64,000 nucleotides of DNA from Streptomyces sp. CBMA123 (GTDB taxonomy: Bacteria; Actinomycetota; Actinomycetes; Streptomycetales; Streptomycetaceae), in contig NZ_MECK01000013.1 in NCBI RefSeq assembly GCF_014596465.1, forward strand, positions 19,746 to 83,745, in the 5' to 3' direction. The position numbers were made by a program, and so were the translations under genes. Below, piece after piece: positions 56,644 to 64,000 of the stretch (the stretch's first letter is position 1; the number at the start of each line of letters is the position of its first letter). The notes beneath the pieces are model-generated. The model searched no databases. It worked only from the letters and a program-made list of their open reading frames with translations, and had not been told where the DNA came from.

Positions 56644-57908
56644 CGGCCCACCAGGCGCCGCCCCCGCACGCGGCGTCCGCCGCGGAACAACGCTTCTGGT
56701 TCGCCGAACAACTGACACCGGGCGCCCGGGCCAACCTGGCGGCGGCCCGGATCCACCTGACCGGCCCCGTGGACCTCGAACTCCTCCAACACTCGCTCGA
56801 CGCCGTCCGGCAACGGCACGATGCGCTACGCACTGCCTTCCGGATCCAGGACGATCAGCTCGTGCGCAGTGTCCGCGCCACCCCGGTCACCTCGCCCGTG
56901 GCGCGGCTGGCGCCCGGCACGACACCCGACGACGCATTCACCGCCCTGGCGGCGCGCCCCTTCGACCTCGACCGGGCCGATGTGCAGCGCGCCGCGATCG
57001 TCCAGGAAGACGAGGAAGCGGACCTGTTCCTGCTGTTTCACCACGCCGTCTTCGACGGCCTGTCCGACGAGGTCCTGGCCGCAGACCTGGCCACCGCCTA
57101 CGCACAGGGCGCATCCACCGGCACCGCACCGGTTCTCCCCCAGCGGCGACGCTCCGCGGCGCCCGTCTTGCGGGCCGAACGCCGCACCGAGCTGGTCGCG
57201 AAGTGGCGGGCCGTCCTCGACGCGGTTCCCGACCTTCCGCACGAGGGAGCCGAGCTCAGCCAGCGCGACCTGGCCATGGACAGCACCGAACGACAGCGTT
57301 TCGGCGTCCCGGAGGAGTTGGCCGAGCGACTGCGGACTGCCGCCCGGGGCCAGGCGGTCTCCCCGTACGGGCTCCTGCTCGCCGCCTACGGCCGCGCGCT
57401 CGGCGAGGTCGGCGGCGCCACCGACTTCTGCGTCGGAATACCGGTGGCCACCCGTACGGCGGAACAGGACGACGAGGTGGGATGCCTGCTCAACACCGTA
57501 CCTGTCCGCATGCGCGCCCCGTCCACGCCGGGCGGGCTGCAGCGGGTGTGGAACGGCGTCATCGACGCCGTCGACGGCGTCGAACTGCCCTTCGACCAGA
57601 TCGTCCGGGCTTGCCGACCCCAGCGGACCCGTCGGATGCCGCTGTACCAGGCACTGTTCACTTTCCAGAACTGGCCCCGGCCGGCCCGGGAGGTCGGCGG
57701 CACGCAGCTGCGCTCCGTCTCGACGGGCCCGTTCGGGAACCAGTCCGAGGTGCTCATGGAACTGCACGACCTGGGAGACGGCCCCCTGTCGGGGCTCATC
57801 CAAGCCCCGACCCACGGCCACTGGGCGAAGCGTCTCGGAGATCTCCGGGCGGCTTTCGACCACCATCTCGAAGTGCTGGCAGAGAACGTCGAAGGAGACT
57901 CCCGATGA
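56640..57908 (+). CDS. Free-standing NRPS condensation domain
   Basis: A 422-residue single condensation domain. It shows SAAEQRFWFAEQLTPGA at the start, RQRHDALRTAF, the catalytic LFHHAVFDGLS (His134-135), VSPYGLLLAAYGRAL, TDFCVGIPVATR, VGCLLNTVPVRM and ELPFDQIVRA. The HHxxxDG motif is intact. It should work in trans, most simply with the downstream synthetase, which lacks the first half of its own condensation domain. It has no ribosome site and relies on coupling to the 16-codon frame. Its TGA overlaps the next ATG (ATGA). Confidence 0.9.
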   Translation: MTAHQAPPPHAASAAEQRFWFAEQLTPGARANLAAARIHLTGPVDLELLQHSLDAVRQRHDALRTAFRIQDDQLVRSVRATPVTSPVARLAPGTTPDDAFTALAARPFDLDRADVQRAAIVQEDEEADLFLLFHHAVFDGLSDEVLAADLATAYAQGASTGTAPVLPQRRRSAAPVLRAERRTELVAKWRAVLDAVPDLPHEGAELSQRDLAMDSTERQRFGVPEELAERLRTAARGQAVSPYGLLLAAYGRALGEVGGATDFCVGIPVATRTAEQDDEVGCLLNTVPVRMRAPSTPGGLQRVWNGVIDAVDGVELPFDQIVRACRPQRTRRMPLYQALFTFQNWPRPAREVGGTQLRSVSTGPFGNQSEVLMELHDLGDGPLSGLIQAPTHGHWAKRLGDLRAAFDHHLEVLAENVEGDSR

Positions 57909-59317
57909 CACCGACAGCAACAGCGCGGAAGCAGCTCCGAACGCCCGGTCGGACCCCGGACCAGGTCGGTCTGCTGAACCGGGGGGCACAGCGGCTGATC
58001 AGCACGGACCCGGAACTCGCCAGCCTGCTCGACGCCGAGGTGCACCGGCAGGCCGTCACGCTCGCCATGGTGGCGTCCTCCAGCACCGCGGACTCCTCGG
58101 TCCTGGCCGCAGGCGCGGCGGCGGTCACGAACGTGACCGCCGAGGGCTACCCCGGGGCCCGCTACCACCCCGGAACGGCCTACTTCGACTCGATCGAGCT
58201 CTTGGCCGTCGAGCGGGCCAAGACCGCTTTCGGCGCCCAGTACGCCAACGTGCAGCCGCACTCGTGCTCGTCCGCGAACCTCGCCGTACTCTCGGCCCTG
58301 CTGCCTCCGGGCGGCACCCTGCTGGGTCTTGAGCTGGACTCCGGCGGCCATCTCACCCACGGCGCCCGGGCGTCGGTCACCGGACACCAGTTCAAGGCGG
58401 TGCACTACGGGCTCGACGCCGCCGGCCTCATCGACTACGACACGGTCGCGGCACTGACCCGGGAACACCGTCCGACCGTGATCATCGCGGGGGCGAGCGC
58501 CTATCCGCGCACCATCGACTTCGCGCGGTTCCGGGCCATCGCCGATTCCGTCGGGGCCTATCTCCTCGCGGACATCTCCCACATCGCGGGTCTGGTGGCA
58601 GCAGGTCAGCACCCCAGTCCGATCGACGTGGCCCATGTGACGACCACCAGCACCTACAAGCAGCTCGGCGGCCCGCGCGGCGGCCTGATCCTCATCGGCC
58701 GGGAGCACACGACGCCCGGCCCCGACGGCGTCACCCCGCTCGCCCTGCTGATGGACCGCGCGGTGTTCCCCCGCTTCCAGGGGACGCCCGACCCGGCAGC
58801 CATCGCCGCGAAGGCCCGGGCCCTGGCCCTGGTCGCGGAGCGGGAGTTCCAGCACACCGCCCGACGGATCGTGGAGGACGCCAGCGCACTCGCGGACGAG
58901 CTGCGGTCGTTGGGACACCATGTGCTGACCGGCGGGACCGACAACCACATGGTCCTGCTGGACGTGGTGCGGGAAGGCGTCACGGGGATCGCGGCCGAAC
59001 GCGCCTTGGAGGAGTGCGGCATCCTCGCCAACCGCAACCGGATACCGGGCGACGTCCTGCCGCCCATGGTCACCAGCGGGCTCCGGCTGGGCACCAATCA
59101 GCTCGCCCAGCGGGGCATGGGCGTGGCGGAGATGAAGCACTGCGCACAACTGGTGGACTCCGTCCTCGCGGCGATCAGCCGGGACGACCTCGATGCCGCG
59201 GTCGACCCGGGCCTGCGGAACCGGGTACGCGGCGAGGTCGAAGAGCTGTGCACGAGGTTCCCACTGCCCTCGTACCCGACACCAAAGGACGACCAGGAAG
59301 GGGCCGAGGCCCGATGA
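57905..59317 (+). CDS. Serine hydroxymethyltransferase homologue with altered active site
   Basis: A 470-residue fold-type I PLP enzyme clearly homologous to SHMT: VTAEGYPGARYHPGTAYFDS, NVQPHSCSSANLAVLSALLP, SGGHLTHGA, LADISHIAGLVAAGQHP and TSTYKQLGGPRGG with Lys252. The stacking His and the Asp of ADISHIAG are kept. The ASENF motif, whose Glu takes part in folate-dependent transfer, reads ASSST, and the His before the lysine (THK) is Tyr. It may act as an aldolase or alpha-hydroxymethylase on a non-standard substrate. Start overlaps the upstream stop (ATGA). Confidence 0.88.
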   Translation: MTPTATARKQLRTPGRTPDQVGLLNRGAQRLISTDPELASLLDAEVHRQAVTLAMVASSSTADSSVLAAGAAAVTNVTAEGYPGARYHPGTAYFDSIELLAVERAKTAFGAQYANVQPHSCSSANLAVLSALLPPGGTLLGLELDSGGHLTHGARASVTGHQFKAVHYGLDAAGLIDYDTVAALTREHRPTVIIAGASAYPRTIDFARFRAIADSVGAYLLADISHIAGLVAAGQHPSPIDVAHVTTTSTYKQLGGPRGGLILIGREHTTPGPDGVTPLALLMDRAVFPRFQGTPDPAAIAAKARALALVAEREFQHTARRIVEDASALADELRSLGHHVLTGGTDNHMVLLDVVREGVTGIAAERALEECGILANRNRIPGDVLPPMVTSGLRLGTNQLAQRGMGVAEMKHCAQLVDSVLAAISRDDLDAAVDPGLRNRVRGEVEELCTRFPLPSYPTPKDDQEGAEAR

Positions 59318-61809
59318 CCACGCACCCGAGTCCCGGCCGACAGTCCGCCGAACGGGCCGCACCGCTCGTGCTTCCCACCGACAGCCCTCGCCGGCCCGGT
59401 GCGGGACACCTCAGCGAGCGGGTGACAGTACGACTGTCCGGCTCGACGGGCCACCACGGGGTCCCGGACGAGGCGGCGCTGTTCGCCGTCGCCCTCGTCC
59501 TCCTGCACCGCCTCTCGCAGCAGGAGAGCTTCACCGTCGGCATCGCCGGCGCGGACCCGCGACGGCTCCAGGCCACAACGGTCTCCTCGTTCACCCTGTC
59601 CGGGGGGTTCTCGCTGACCGACGTCGTGCAGGCGGCCCGCACCGCCTTGGCCGACGCCCGGTCCGGCGAGGGCAGTGACACCGGGCACACCGACGACACC
59701 TCGGTCCCGGTCCTCTTCCACCCCGGCCGCCCGGCCCCCGCGTTCCCCCTCCCGTCGAGCGGCGAACTGCTGCTCGCCGTCGAGGCCTCGCCAACTGGAA
59801 CCGAGGTCGAGGCGCACTACGATCCCCGGCTCCACGAAGCGGAGACCGTCCGACGCCTGCTCGGCCACTACGGCGTACTACTGGAAGCCGGCCTCACGGA
59901 ACCGGAGCTGCCGATCTCGGAACTGCCGATCCTGACGGCCGAGGAGGAACGGCGGATACTCGTCGACTGGAACCGGACCGCAGCCGAATCACCCTACCGC
60001 GGCTGCCTGCACGAGGAGTTCCAGGCGCGGGTCGAGACCGCACCGGAGTCTACGGCCCTGATCACCGAGGACGGCGAACTCTCCTTCGGGCAGGTCGACG
60101 CCAAGGCCAACCGGTTGGCCCGCCACCTGCGCGGCCTGGGCATCGGGCCCGGGTCCCTGGTCGGCCTCTGCCTCGAGCAGTCGGCGGACCTGCTGGTCGC
60201 GGTCCTCGCCGTGCTCAAGGCGGGCGGTGCCTACGTGCCGCTCGACCCAGGCTACCCGGAGCAGCGCTTGGCAACCATGCTCAGAGGGGTCACCTGCGGT
60301 GCGCTCGTCAGCCGCAGCGACCTGGCCGACAATCTGCGCACCGCGACCGCGGACTCCGGCCCGCCGCTGGTCCTGCTGGACCGCGACGCCCCGGTCGTCG
60401 ACGCACTCCCCGACGGCGCCGTCAACAGCGGTGCGGGGGCCGACTCGCTCTGCTACGTCATCTACACCTCCGGGTCGACGGGGGTGCCGAAACCCATCGC
60501 GCTGCGCCACCGCGGGGTCGTGAACAACCTGGCGGACCTCAACTCCCATCTGGGGATCGGCCCCGGTGACAAGGTGCTCGGCCTCTCCTCACCGAGCTTC
60601 GACATGTCCGTCTACGAGATGCTGGGCATCACACTGGCCGGTGGAACGCTCGTCCTGCCGTCCCGGGGCCGGGCGAAGGACCCGGCTCACTGGGCGCACC
60701 TCGTGTCCCTGCGAGGTGTCACCGTCTGGAACTCGGCCCCGGTGCTGCTGGAAATGCTGGTCGACCACGTGGAGAGGAACGGCGCGAAGCCCCCGTCGAC
60801 CCTGCGCGCGGCGATGCTGGGCGGTGACTGGATCCCGGTCGACCTGCCCGACCGGACCCGGAAGCTGGCGCCTGGACTGCGATTCCTCGCGCTCGGCGGC
60901 GCCACCGAGGCGTCCATCCATTCGATCCTGTTCGAGGTGACCGAGGTCGACCCGGACTGGCCCAGCATTCCCTACGGGCGTCCGATGGCCAATCAGCGCG
61001 CCTACGTCCTCGACCGGCACCGCCGACCCGTCCCGCCGGGTGTCGCCGGTGACCTCTACCTGGCCGGCGTCGGCCTGGCAGTGGGCTATGTCGACCAGCC
61101 GGAGCGAACGGCCGAACGGTTCACGGAGTGGAGCCACGGGCCCGTGGCGAAGGAACGCGTCTACCGCACCGGCGATTTGGCACGCTACCGGCCCGACGGC
61201 GTGATCGAGCTCCTGGGCCGCTCCGACTTCCAGGTCAAGATCCGTGGGCTCCGCATCGAACTGGGCGAGGTGGAAGCCGCGTTGAAAGGTCACCCCGCCG
61301 TCGCTGACGCCGTCGCCGGACCGTACACGGACCGGACGGGTGACCTGCGGCTGGTGGGGTACGTGACGGTCCTCGATCGCCACGGCGTCGATCCCGACGA
61401 ACTACACCGGCACCTGGCCTCCGTCCTGCCGGGCTACATGGTGCCGACCTCGGTCATGGTCCTCGACGCCATGCCGCTCAGTGCTAACGGGAAACTGGAT
61501 CGCCGGGCGCTCCAGGACCTGCATCCCGAAGCGCAGCCACCCAGCCGTGAGACGCTCGACGACACGTGGGCGACGGACCTGCCGGAGCAGCGCATCGTCG
61601 ACGTCTGGCGGCAGGTCCTGGGTGTGGAACGGGTCGGGCCCCGGACCGACTTCTTCACCATCGGGGGTGACTCCCTGAAAGCCATGCGCTGCATCGCCGG
61701 CATCGACCCTCGGCTGACTCTGGGCGACATCCTCCGGAATCCCACCGTCGAGAGCCTGTCCGCCCGGCTGCGCGAGATCGCCGACGACGGTCCGGACGGA
61801 ACACCATGA
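59314..61809 (+). CDS. Monomodular NRPS: half-condensation, A, T
   Basis: An 831-residue synthetase. Residues 1-225 match only the second half of a condensation domain (ALFAVALVLLHRLSQQESF; VEAHYDPRLHEAETVRRLLG) with no HHxxxDG. The adenylation domain (about 230-740) has VIYTSGSTGVPKP, SSPSFDMSVYEML, WNSAPVLLEML, LGGATEASIHSIL and YRTGDLARYRP. The carrier has Ser787 in IGGDSLKAM. The code I read (DMYNMGLIHK) is close to the cysteine-type DLYNLSLIWK but not identical. No release domain is present. It probably cooperates with the free condensation domain encoded upstream. Start overlaps the SHMT stop (ATGA). Confidence 0.9.
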   Translation: MTTHPSPGRQSAERAAPLVLPTDSPRRPGAGHLSERVTVRLSGSTGHHGVPDEAALFAVALVLLHRLSQQESFTVGIAGADPRRLQATTVSSFTLSGGFSLTDVVQAARTALADARSGEGSDTGHTDDTSVPVLFHPGRPAPAFPLPSSGELLLAVEASPTGTEVEAHYDPRLHEAETVRRLLGHYGVLLEAGLTEPELPISELPILTAEEERRILVDWNRTAAESPYRGCLHEEFQARVETAPESTALITEDGELSFGQVDAKANRLARHLRGLGIGPGSLVGLCLEQSADLLVAVLAVLKAGGAYVPLDPGYPEQRLATMLRGVTCGALVSRSDLADNLRTATADSGPPLVLLDRDAPVVDALPDGAVNSGAGADSLCYVIYTSGSTGVPKPIALRHRGVVNNLADLNSHLGIGPGDKVLGLSSPSFDMSVYEMLGITLAGGTLVLPSRGRAKDPAHWAHLVSLRGVTVWNSAPVLLEMLVDHVERNGAKPPSTLRAAMLGGDWIPVDLPDRTRKLAPGLRFLALGGATEASIHSILFEVTEVDPDWPSIPYGRPMANQRAYVLDRHRRPVPPGVAGDLYLAGVGLAVGYVDQPERTAERFTEWSHGPVAKERVYRTGDLARYRPDGVIELLGRSDFQVKIRGLRIELGEVEAALKGHPAVADAVAGPYTDRTGDLRLVGYVTVLDRHGVDPDELHRHLASVLPGYMVPTSVMVLDAMPLSANGKLDRRALQDLHPEAQPPSRETLDDTWATDLPEQRIVDVWRQVLGVERVGPRTDFFTIGGDSLKAMRCIAGIDPRLTLGDILRNPTVESLSARLREIADDGPDGTP

Positions 61810-62186
61810 GGCACCCGCAGGACCACCGGACGAGGCAGGAACCGGTGTCGTCGGAGGGTCTCGCAGGCGCAGTAGCGCTCCTTCACAGCGCTTCGGAGGT
61901 GATCCGGTCGACGGCCCAGCCGCAGGACGCCCTCGCCGCAGCCGCATGCCAACTGGCCGACGCGGCGTCGTTCCTCGCCGAGGCGGCCGTCCGGCGACCG
62001 TCAGCCGACCGTGCGACCCAGCGCGAGTTGCTGTCGGAGGCACTCAGCTGCACGCGCGCAGCGGGCACCGTTATGCGTTTCGCCGTGATGCGGGCGAACG
62101 ATCAGGTCCGGTCCGCAGGCGCCCTCGCGACCACATCCGTGGTGACGCCCCGACCGGCCGACGCCCCCGGCCCCGAGGACGAGTGA
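61806..62186 (+). CDS. Small helical protein at the operon end
   Basis: A 126-residue Ala-rich helical protein (GLAGAVALLHSASEVIRSTA; ACQLADAASFLAEAAVRR; LLSEALSCTRAAGTVMRFAV) with no recognised domain. Its ATG overlaps the NRPS stop (ATGA), so it is part of the operon. It has no signal peptide or membrane segment. It could be a helper of the synthetase. Confidence 0.65.
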   Translation: MRHPQDHRTRQEPVSSEGLAGAVALLHSASEVIRSTAQPQDALAAAACQLADAASFLAEAAVRRPSADRATQRELLSEALSCTRAAGTVMRFAVMRANDQVRSAGALATTSVVTPRPADAPGPEDE

Positions 62187-62508
62187 AGGCAGCTGCGCCA
62201 CGACGGTGGGGCCGCCTCTCGCCGAGTCACCGAGCAGCTGAGCGCCCCGTAGCAGCCGGATGCCGACTAACGCACGTGCCGCCCCGTGTGGGCGGCGATG
62301 AGGTCGCAGTACCAGGCGTAGGAAGCGCGCGGGGCGCGCTGCTGGGATCGAGGACTCCCTCACATGGCCGCGCTCCGCGAACTGGCAGACAACCACGTGC
62401 GGCTGCTGATCGAGGACGCCACCAGCTCCGTCGTGCGATACAGAACGAGCGTCGCTGGTGTTCCGCAGGTGCGCCAGTACGGTTGCCTCTTTCGACGACC
62501 GGCGGCTG
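62187..62508. other. Non-coding stretch after the NRPS operon
   Basis: About 320 bp. A plus-strand frame from ATG 62363 (AALRELADNHVRLLIEDATS) looks protein-like for some 30 residues but is short and unsupported. No clear terminator hairpin was found. Confidence 0.35.
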
Positions 62509-62995
62509 TCAGATCTGGTCGGTCAGCGGCTTGAGGTGATTCACGGCGCTGGAGAAGTCACCCTGCATCTGGTCGTAGGCATCGGCGTCACCGGCGGTCA
62601 CCGGGTCGCAGAGCTTGGCGGCCTTCTGCAGGTAGCCGAGGGCCTGACCCCACTCCGCGGGTGAGCCCGCTTCCGGCTGCTGGCCGTTGACCGTCTTGGC
62701 CACGGCCGTGCAGGCCTTGCCCACCTTCGCGGTGTCCCCGTGTGCGCTCATGATGGTCGCGGCCATGGGGATGAAGGCGCTGGTCACGGCGCTGTGCTGC
62801 GGGGAGTTCAGCGCCCAGGCCCGCGCGGGGCTGTCACTGGCGCTGGGGCTCGCGACGGTGCTCGCCGTGGTCGAAGCAGCCGAAGCGGAGGCGGAGGCCG
62901 GGGTGGCCACCGCCTTGCTGCCTGCGGGGGTGCTGCTCGCAGCCCGCCAGGGCGGCGGCGGTCACGAGCAGGCAGGTTGCGGCGGCGCGGCGCAT
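62509..62995 (-). pseudogene. Lipoprotein gene with frameshift after the lipobox
   Basis: ATG 62995 (AAGGA about five bases upstream) starts a perfect lipoprotein signal, MRRAAATCLLVTAAALAGC. The mature part lies in another frame: a Ser/Ala/Thr linker, then KVGKACTAVAKTVNGQQPEA and AEWGQALGYLQKAAKLCDPV, ending at 62509. One base too many between 62937 and 62900 would explain this. It is either a recent pseudogene or a sequence error; corrected, it would be a lipoprotein of about 160 residues with unknown function. Confidence 0.6.
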
Positions 62996-63074
62996 GGGTT
63001 TCCTTCGATCCGTCGGTGCGATGACCCGAGACCGTACTCCGCCGCCGCGCCTGCCGATCAGCAGGGGGGGCTGG

Positions 63075-63940
63075 CGCGGCCGCCCGCCAGCTCGCGCGCG
63101 ATGGACAGCTCCAGAAGCGCGCGGAGCCGCACTGCACCGGCCGTGCGGTCCGCACCGCGCACCGCACCGCACCGCGCCGCGCTGCGCTGCGTGGCGCGGC
63201 TGTCCTACTCGGTCGGCAGACGGAGCATCGGTTCGAAGGCCGCGTCCTCCTCGCCCTCGACCGAGGGGAGGAAGCCGTCGGGGACGGCCTGGTCCGCCTC
63301 ACCTGGCCCGACCACCCGGGCGTCCAGGAGCTCCAGCAGGGCGGCCGACCGGTCGGCTGGACCGCGCCGCTGCCGGACGGGCCGTGGGGGCAGGCCGGCC
63401 ACATCGCCGCCCAGTACCGGGACGCCCAGGCCGCAGACATCCTGACCGAACCCGCCAGCGGGGCCCGCACCCACCGCTCCGTCGGCCAGGCCCTGGACGT
63501 CCTGCACCGCGCGCACCTCGACCGACTGCGCGCCGAGCGCGCGATGCCCGACGTGCAGCACCTGGCCCTCAAGCGCCCGACCGGCTGGAGCACGCCCTCC
63601 GACCGCGGCCTCGGCACCCCACACCGCGCCTCGCTCGACGACGGCCTGGTCCACCTCACCTGGCCCGACCACCCGGGCGTCCAGGAACTCCAGCAAGGCG
63701 GCCGCCCGGTCGGCTGGATCGAAGAGTACGACGTCCAGCGCGGCACCTGGACCGCCCTGATCGACAGCAGCCTCATCGCCAACGCCGCCAGCGGCGAACC
63801 CCTGCGCTGCCCCAACGCCGAAGGCGCTCTCGCCCCGCTGCGCCGGGCCCTGGGGGAGCACCTCACCAGCTGGTAGACCGGGGCGGCCGGCGCGGCCGCG
63901 CGCCAGCCCGCGCGCGATGGACAGCTCCAGCAGCGCGCGG
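63075..63940. repeat. 50-bp direct repeats flanking the duplicated gene
   Basis: Copies at 63075-63124 and 63891-63940 share CGCGGCCG, CGCGCGCGATGGACAGCTCC and AGCGCGCGG with few mismatches. They bracket the duplicated hypothetical gene and may mark the units of a tandem duplication or a mobile cassette. Confidence 0.6.
63205..63876 (+). CDS. Hypothetical protein with internal duplication, 5' end unclear
   Basis: A continuous frame ending at TAG 63874. It contains LVRLTWPDHPGVQELQQGGR near its start and LVHLTWPDHPGVQELQQGGR some 119 residues later. The matching DNA (63283-63361 and 63640-63718, 79 bp each, 357 bp apart) is about 94% identical. No ATG or GTG occurs in frame before 63544 (MPDVQHLALKRPTGW), so the upstream part may be a partial duplication of the same gene and the functional frame may begin at 63544 (110 residues). 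No family is recognised. Confidence 0.4.
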   Translation, partial: LLGRQTEHRFEGRVLLALDRGEEAVGDGLVRLTWPDHPGVQELQQGGRPVGWTAPLPDGPWGQAGHIAAQYRDAQAADILTEPASGARTHRSVGQALDVLHRAHLDRLRAERAMPDVQHLALKRPTGWSTPSDRGLGTPHRASLDDGLVHLTWPDHPGVQELQQGGRPVGWIEEYDVQRGTWTALIDSSLIANAASGEPLRCPNAEGALAPLRRALGEHLTSW

Positions 63941-64000
63941 CGCGCTTATGGACAGGCCGCGCGGGCTCCGCGCGCACCGCCCGGCGGGTGCGGCTCCCGC

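Noticed and set aside
59314..60000. Complete condensation domain at the start of the second synthetase
   Set aside because: Only the second lobe is present; the HHxxxDG motif and about 200 residues are absent.

Overview
The window is high-GC actinobacterial DNA, most likely a Streptomyces chromosome arm or large linear replicon. The grounds are strong third-position GC bias, GGAGG-type ribosome sites with GTG and TTG starts, rare TTA codons, a DUF2637 membrane protein, a DUF5988 protein, IPT/TIG proteins, and many Streptomyces-type insertion-sequence relics. No rRNA, tRNA or housekeeping gene was recognised.

Layout. (1) 1-5.8 kb, minus strand: the end of a polyketide locus. It holds DUF5988, a free-standing ketosynthase and the first 1335 residues of a type I PKS (KS-AT-DH) that runs off the left edge. 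(2) 6.4-13.7 kb: three IPT/TIG repeat proteins, one with eight tandem 81-residue repeats, an IS630 relic seated in a stop codon, and a dead dnaB paralogue. (3) 14-41 kb: an accessory scrapyard. It holds a lone IstA-like transposase, relics of IS1634, IS5 (two) and IS6 elements, a group II intron tail, an eroded type I-E CRISPR locus (cas6e tail plus two repeats), a coupled pair of winged-helix-type genes bracketed by long repeats, a helicase relic and STAS/HATPase regulatory genes. Intact cargo includes a beta-helix secreted protein, a GH114-like lipoprotein, an amphi-Trp protein, a GPP34 protein and a subtilase. A conserved dyad element of about 55 bp occurs four times (10.4, 13.6, 20.5 and 31.5 kb). 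Three copies point toward an IPT gene or relic.

(4) 41.3-62.2 kb, plus strand: an intact nonribosomal peptide operon. A TTGACT-17-TAGCGT promoter precedes an asparagine synthetase homologue, a NodU-type carbamoyltransferase, an SGNH-hydrolase-like protein, an A-T-C-A-T-TE synthetase, a luciferase-like flavin oxidoreductase, an MFS exporter, a PLP threonine-dehydratase homologue, a free condensation domain, an SHMT homologue with an altered active site, a second synthetase (half-C, A, T) and a small helical protein. Most junctions overlap as ATGA or TGATG, and two tiny reading frames of 20 and 16 codons bridge the gaps before the synthetase and the free C domain. The dehydratase carries an in-frame TTA codon, suggesting bldA control. 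The product would be a short peptide with an amino acid modified by the SHMT-like enzyme, carbamoylation and possibly amide formation; its identity cannot be read from the sequence.

(5) 62.5-64 kb: a frameshifted lipoprotein gene and a duplicated gene fragment between 50-bp direct repeats.
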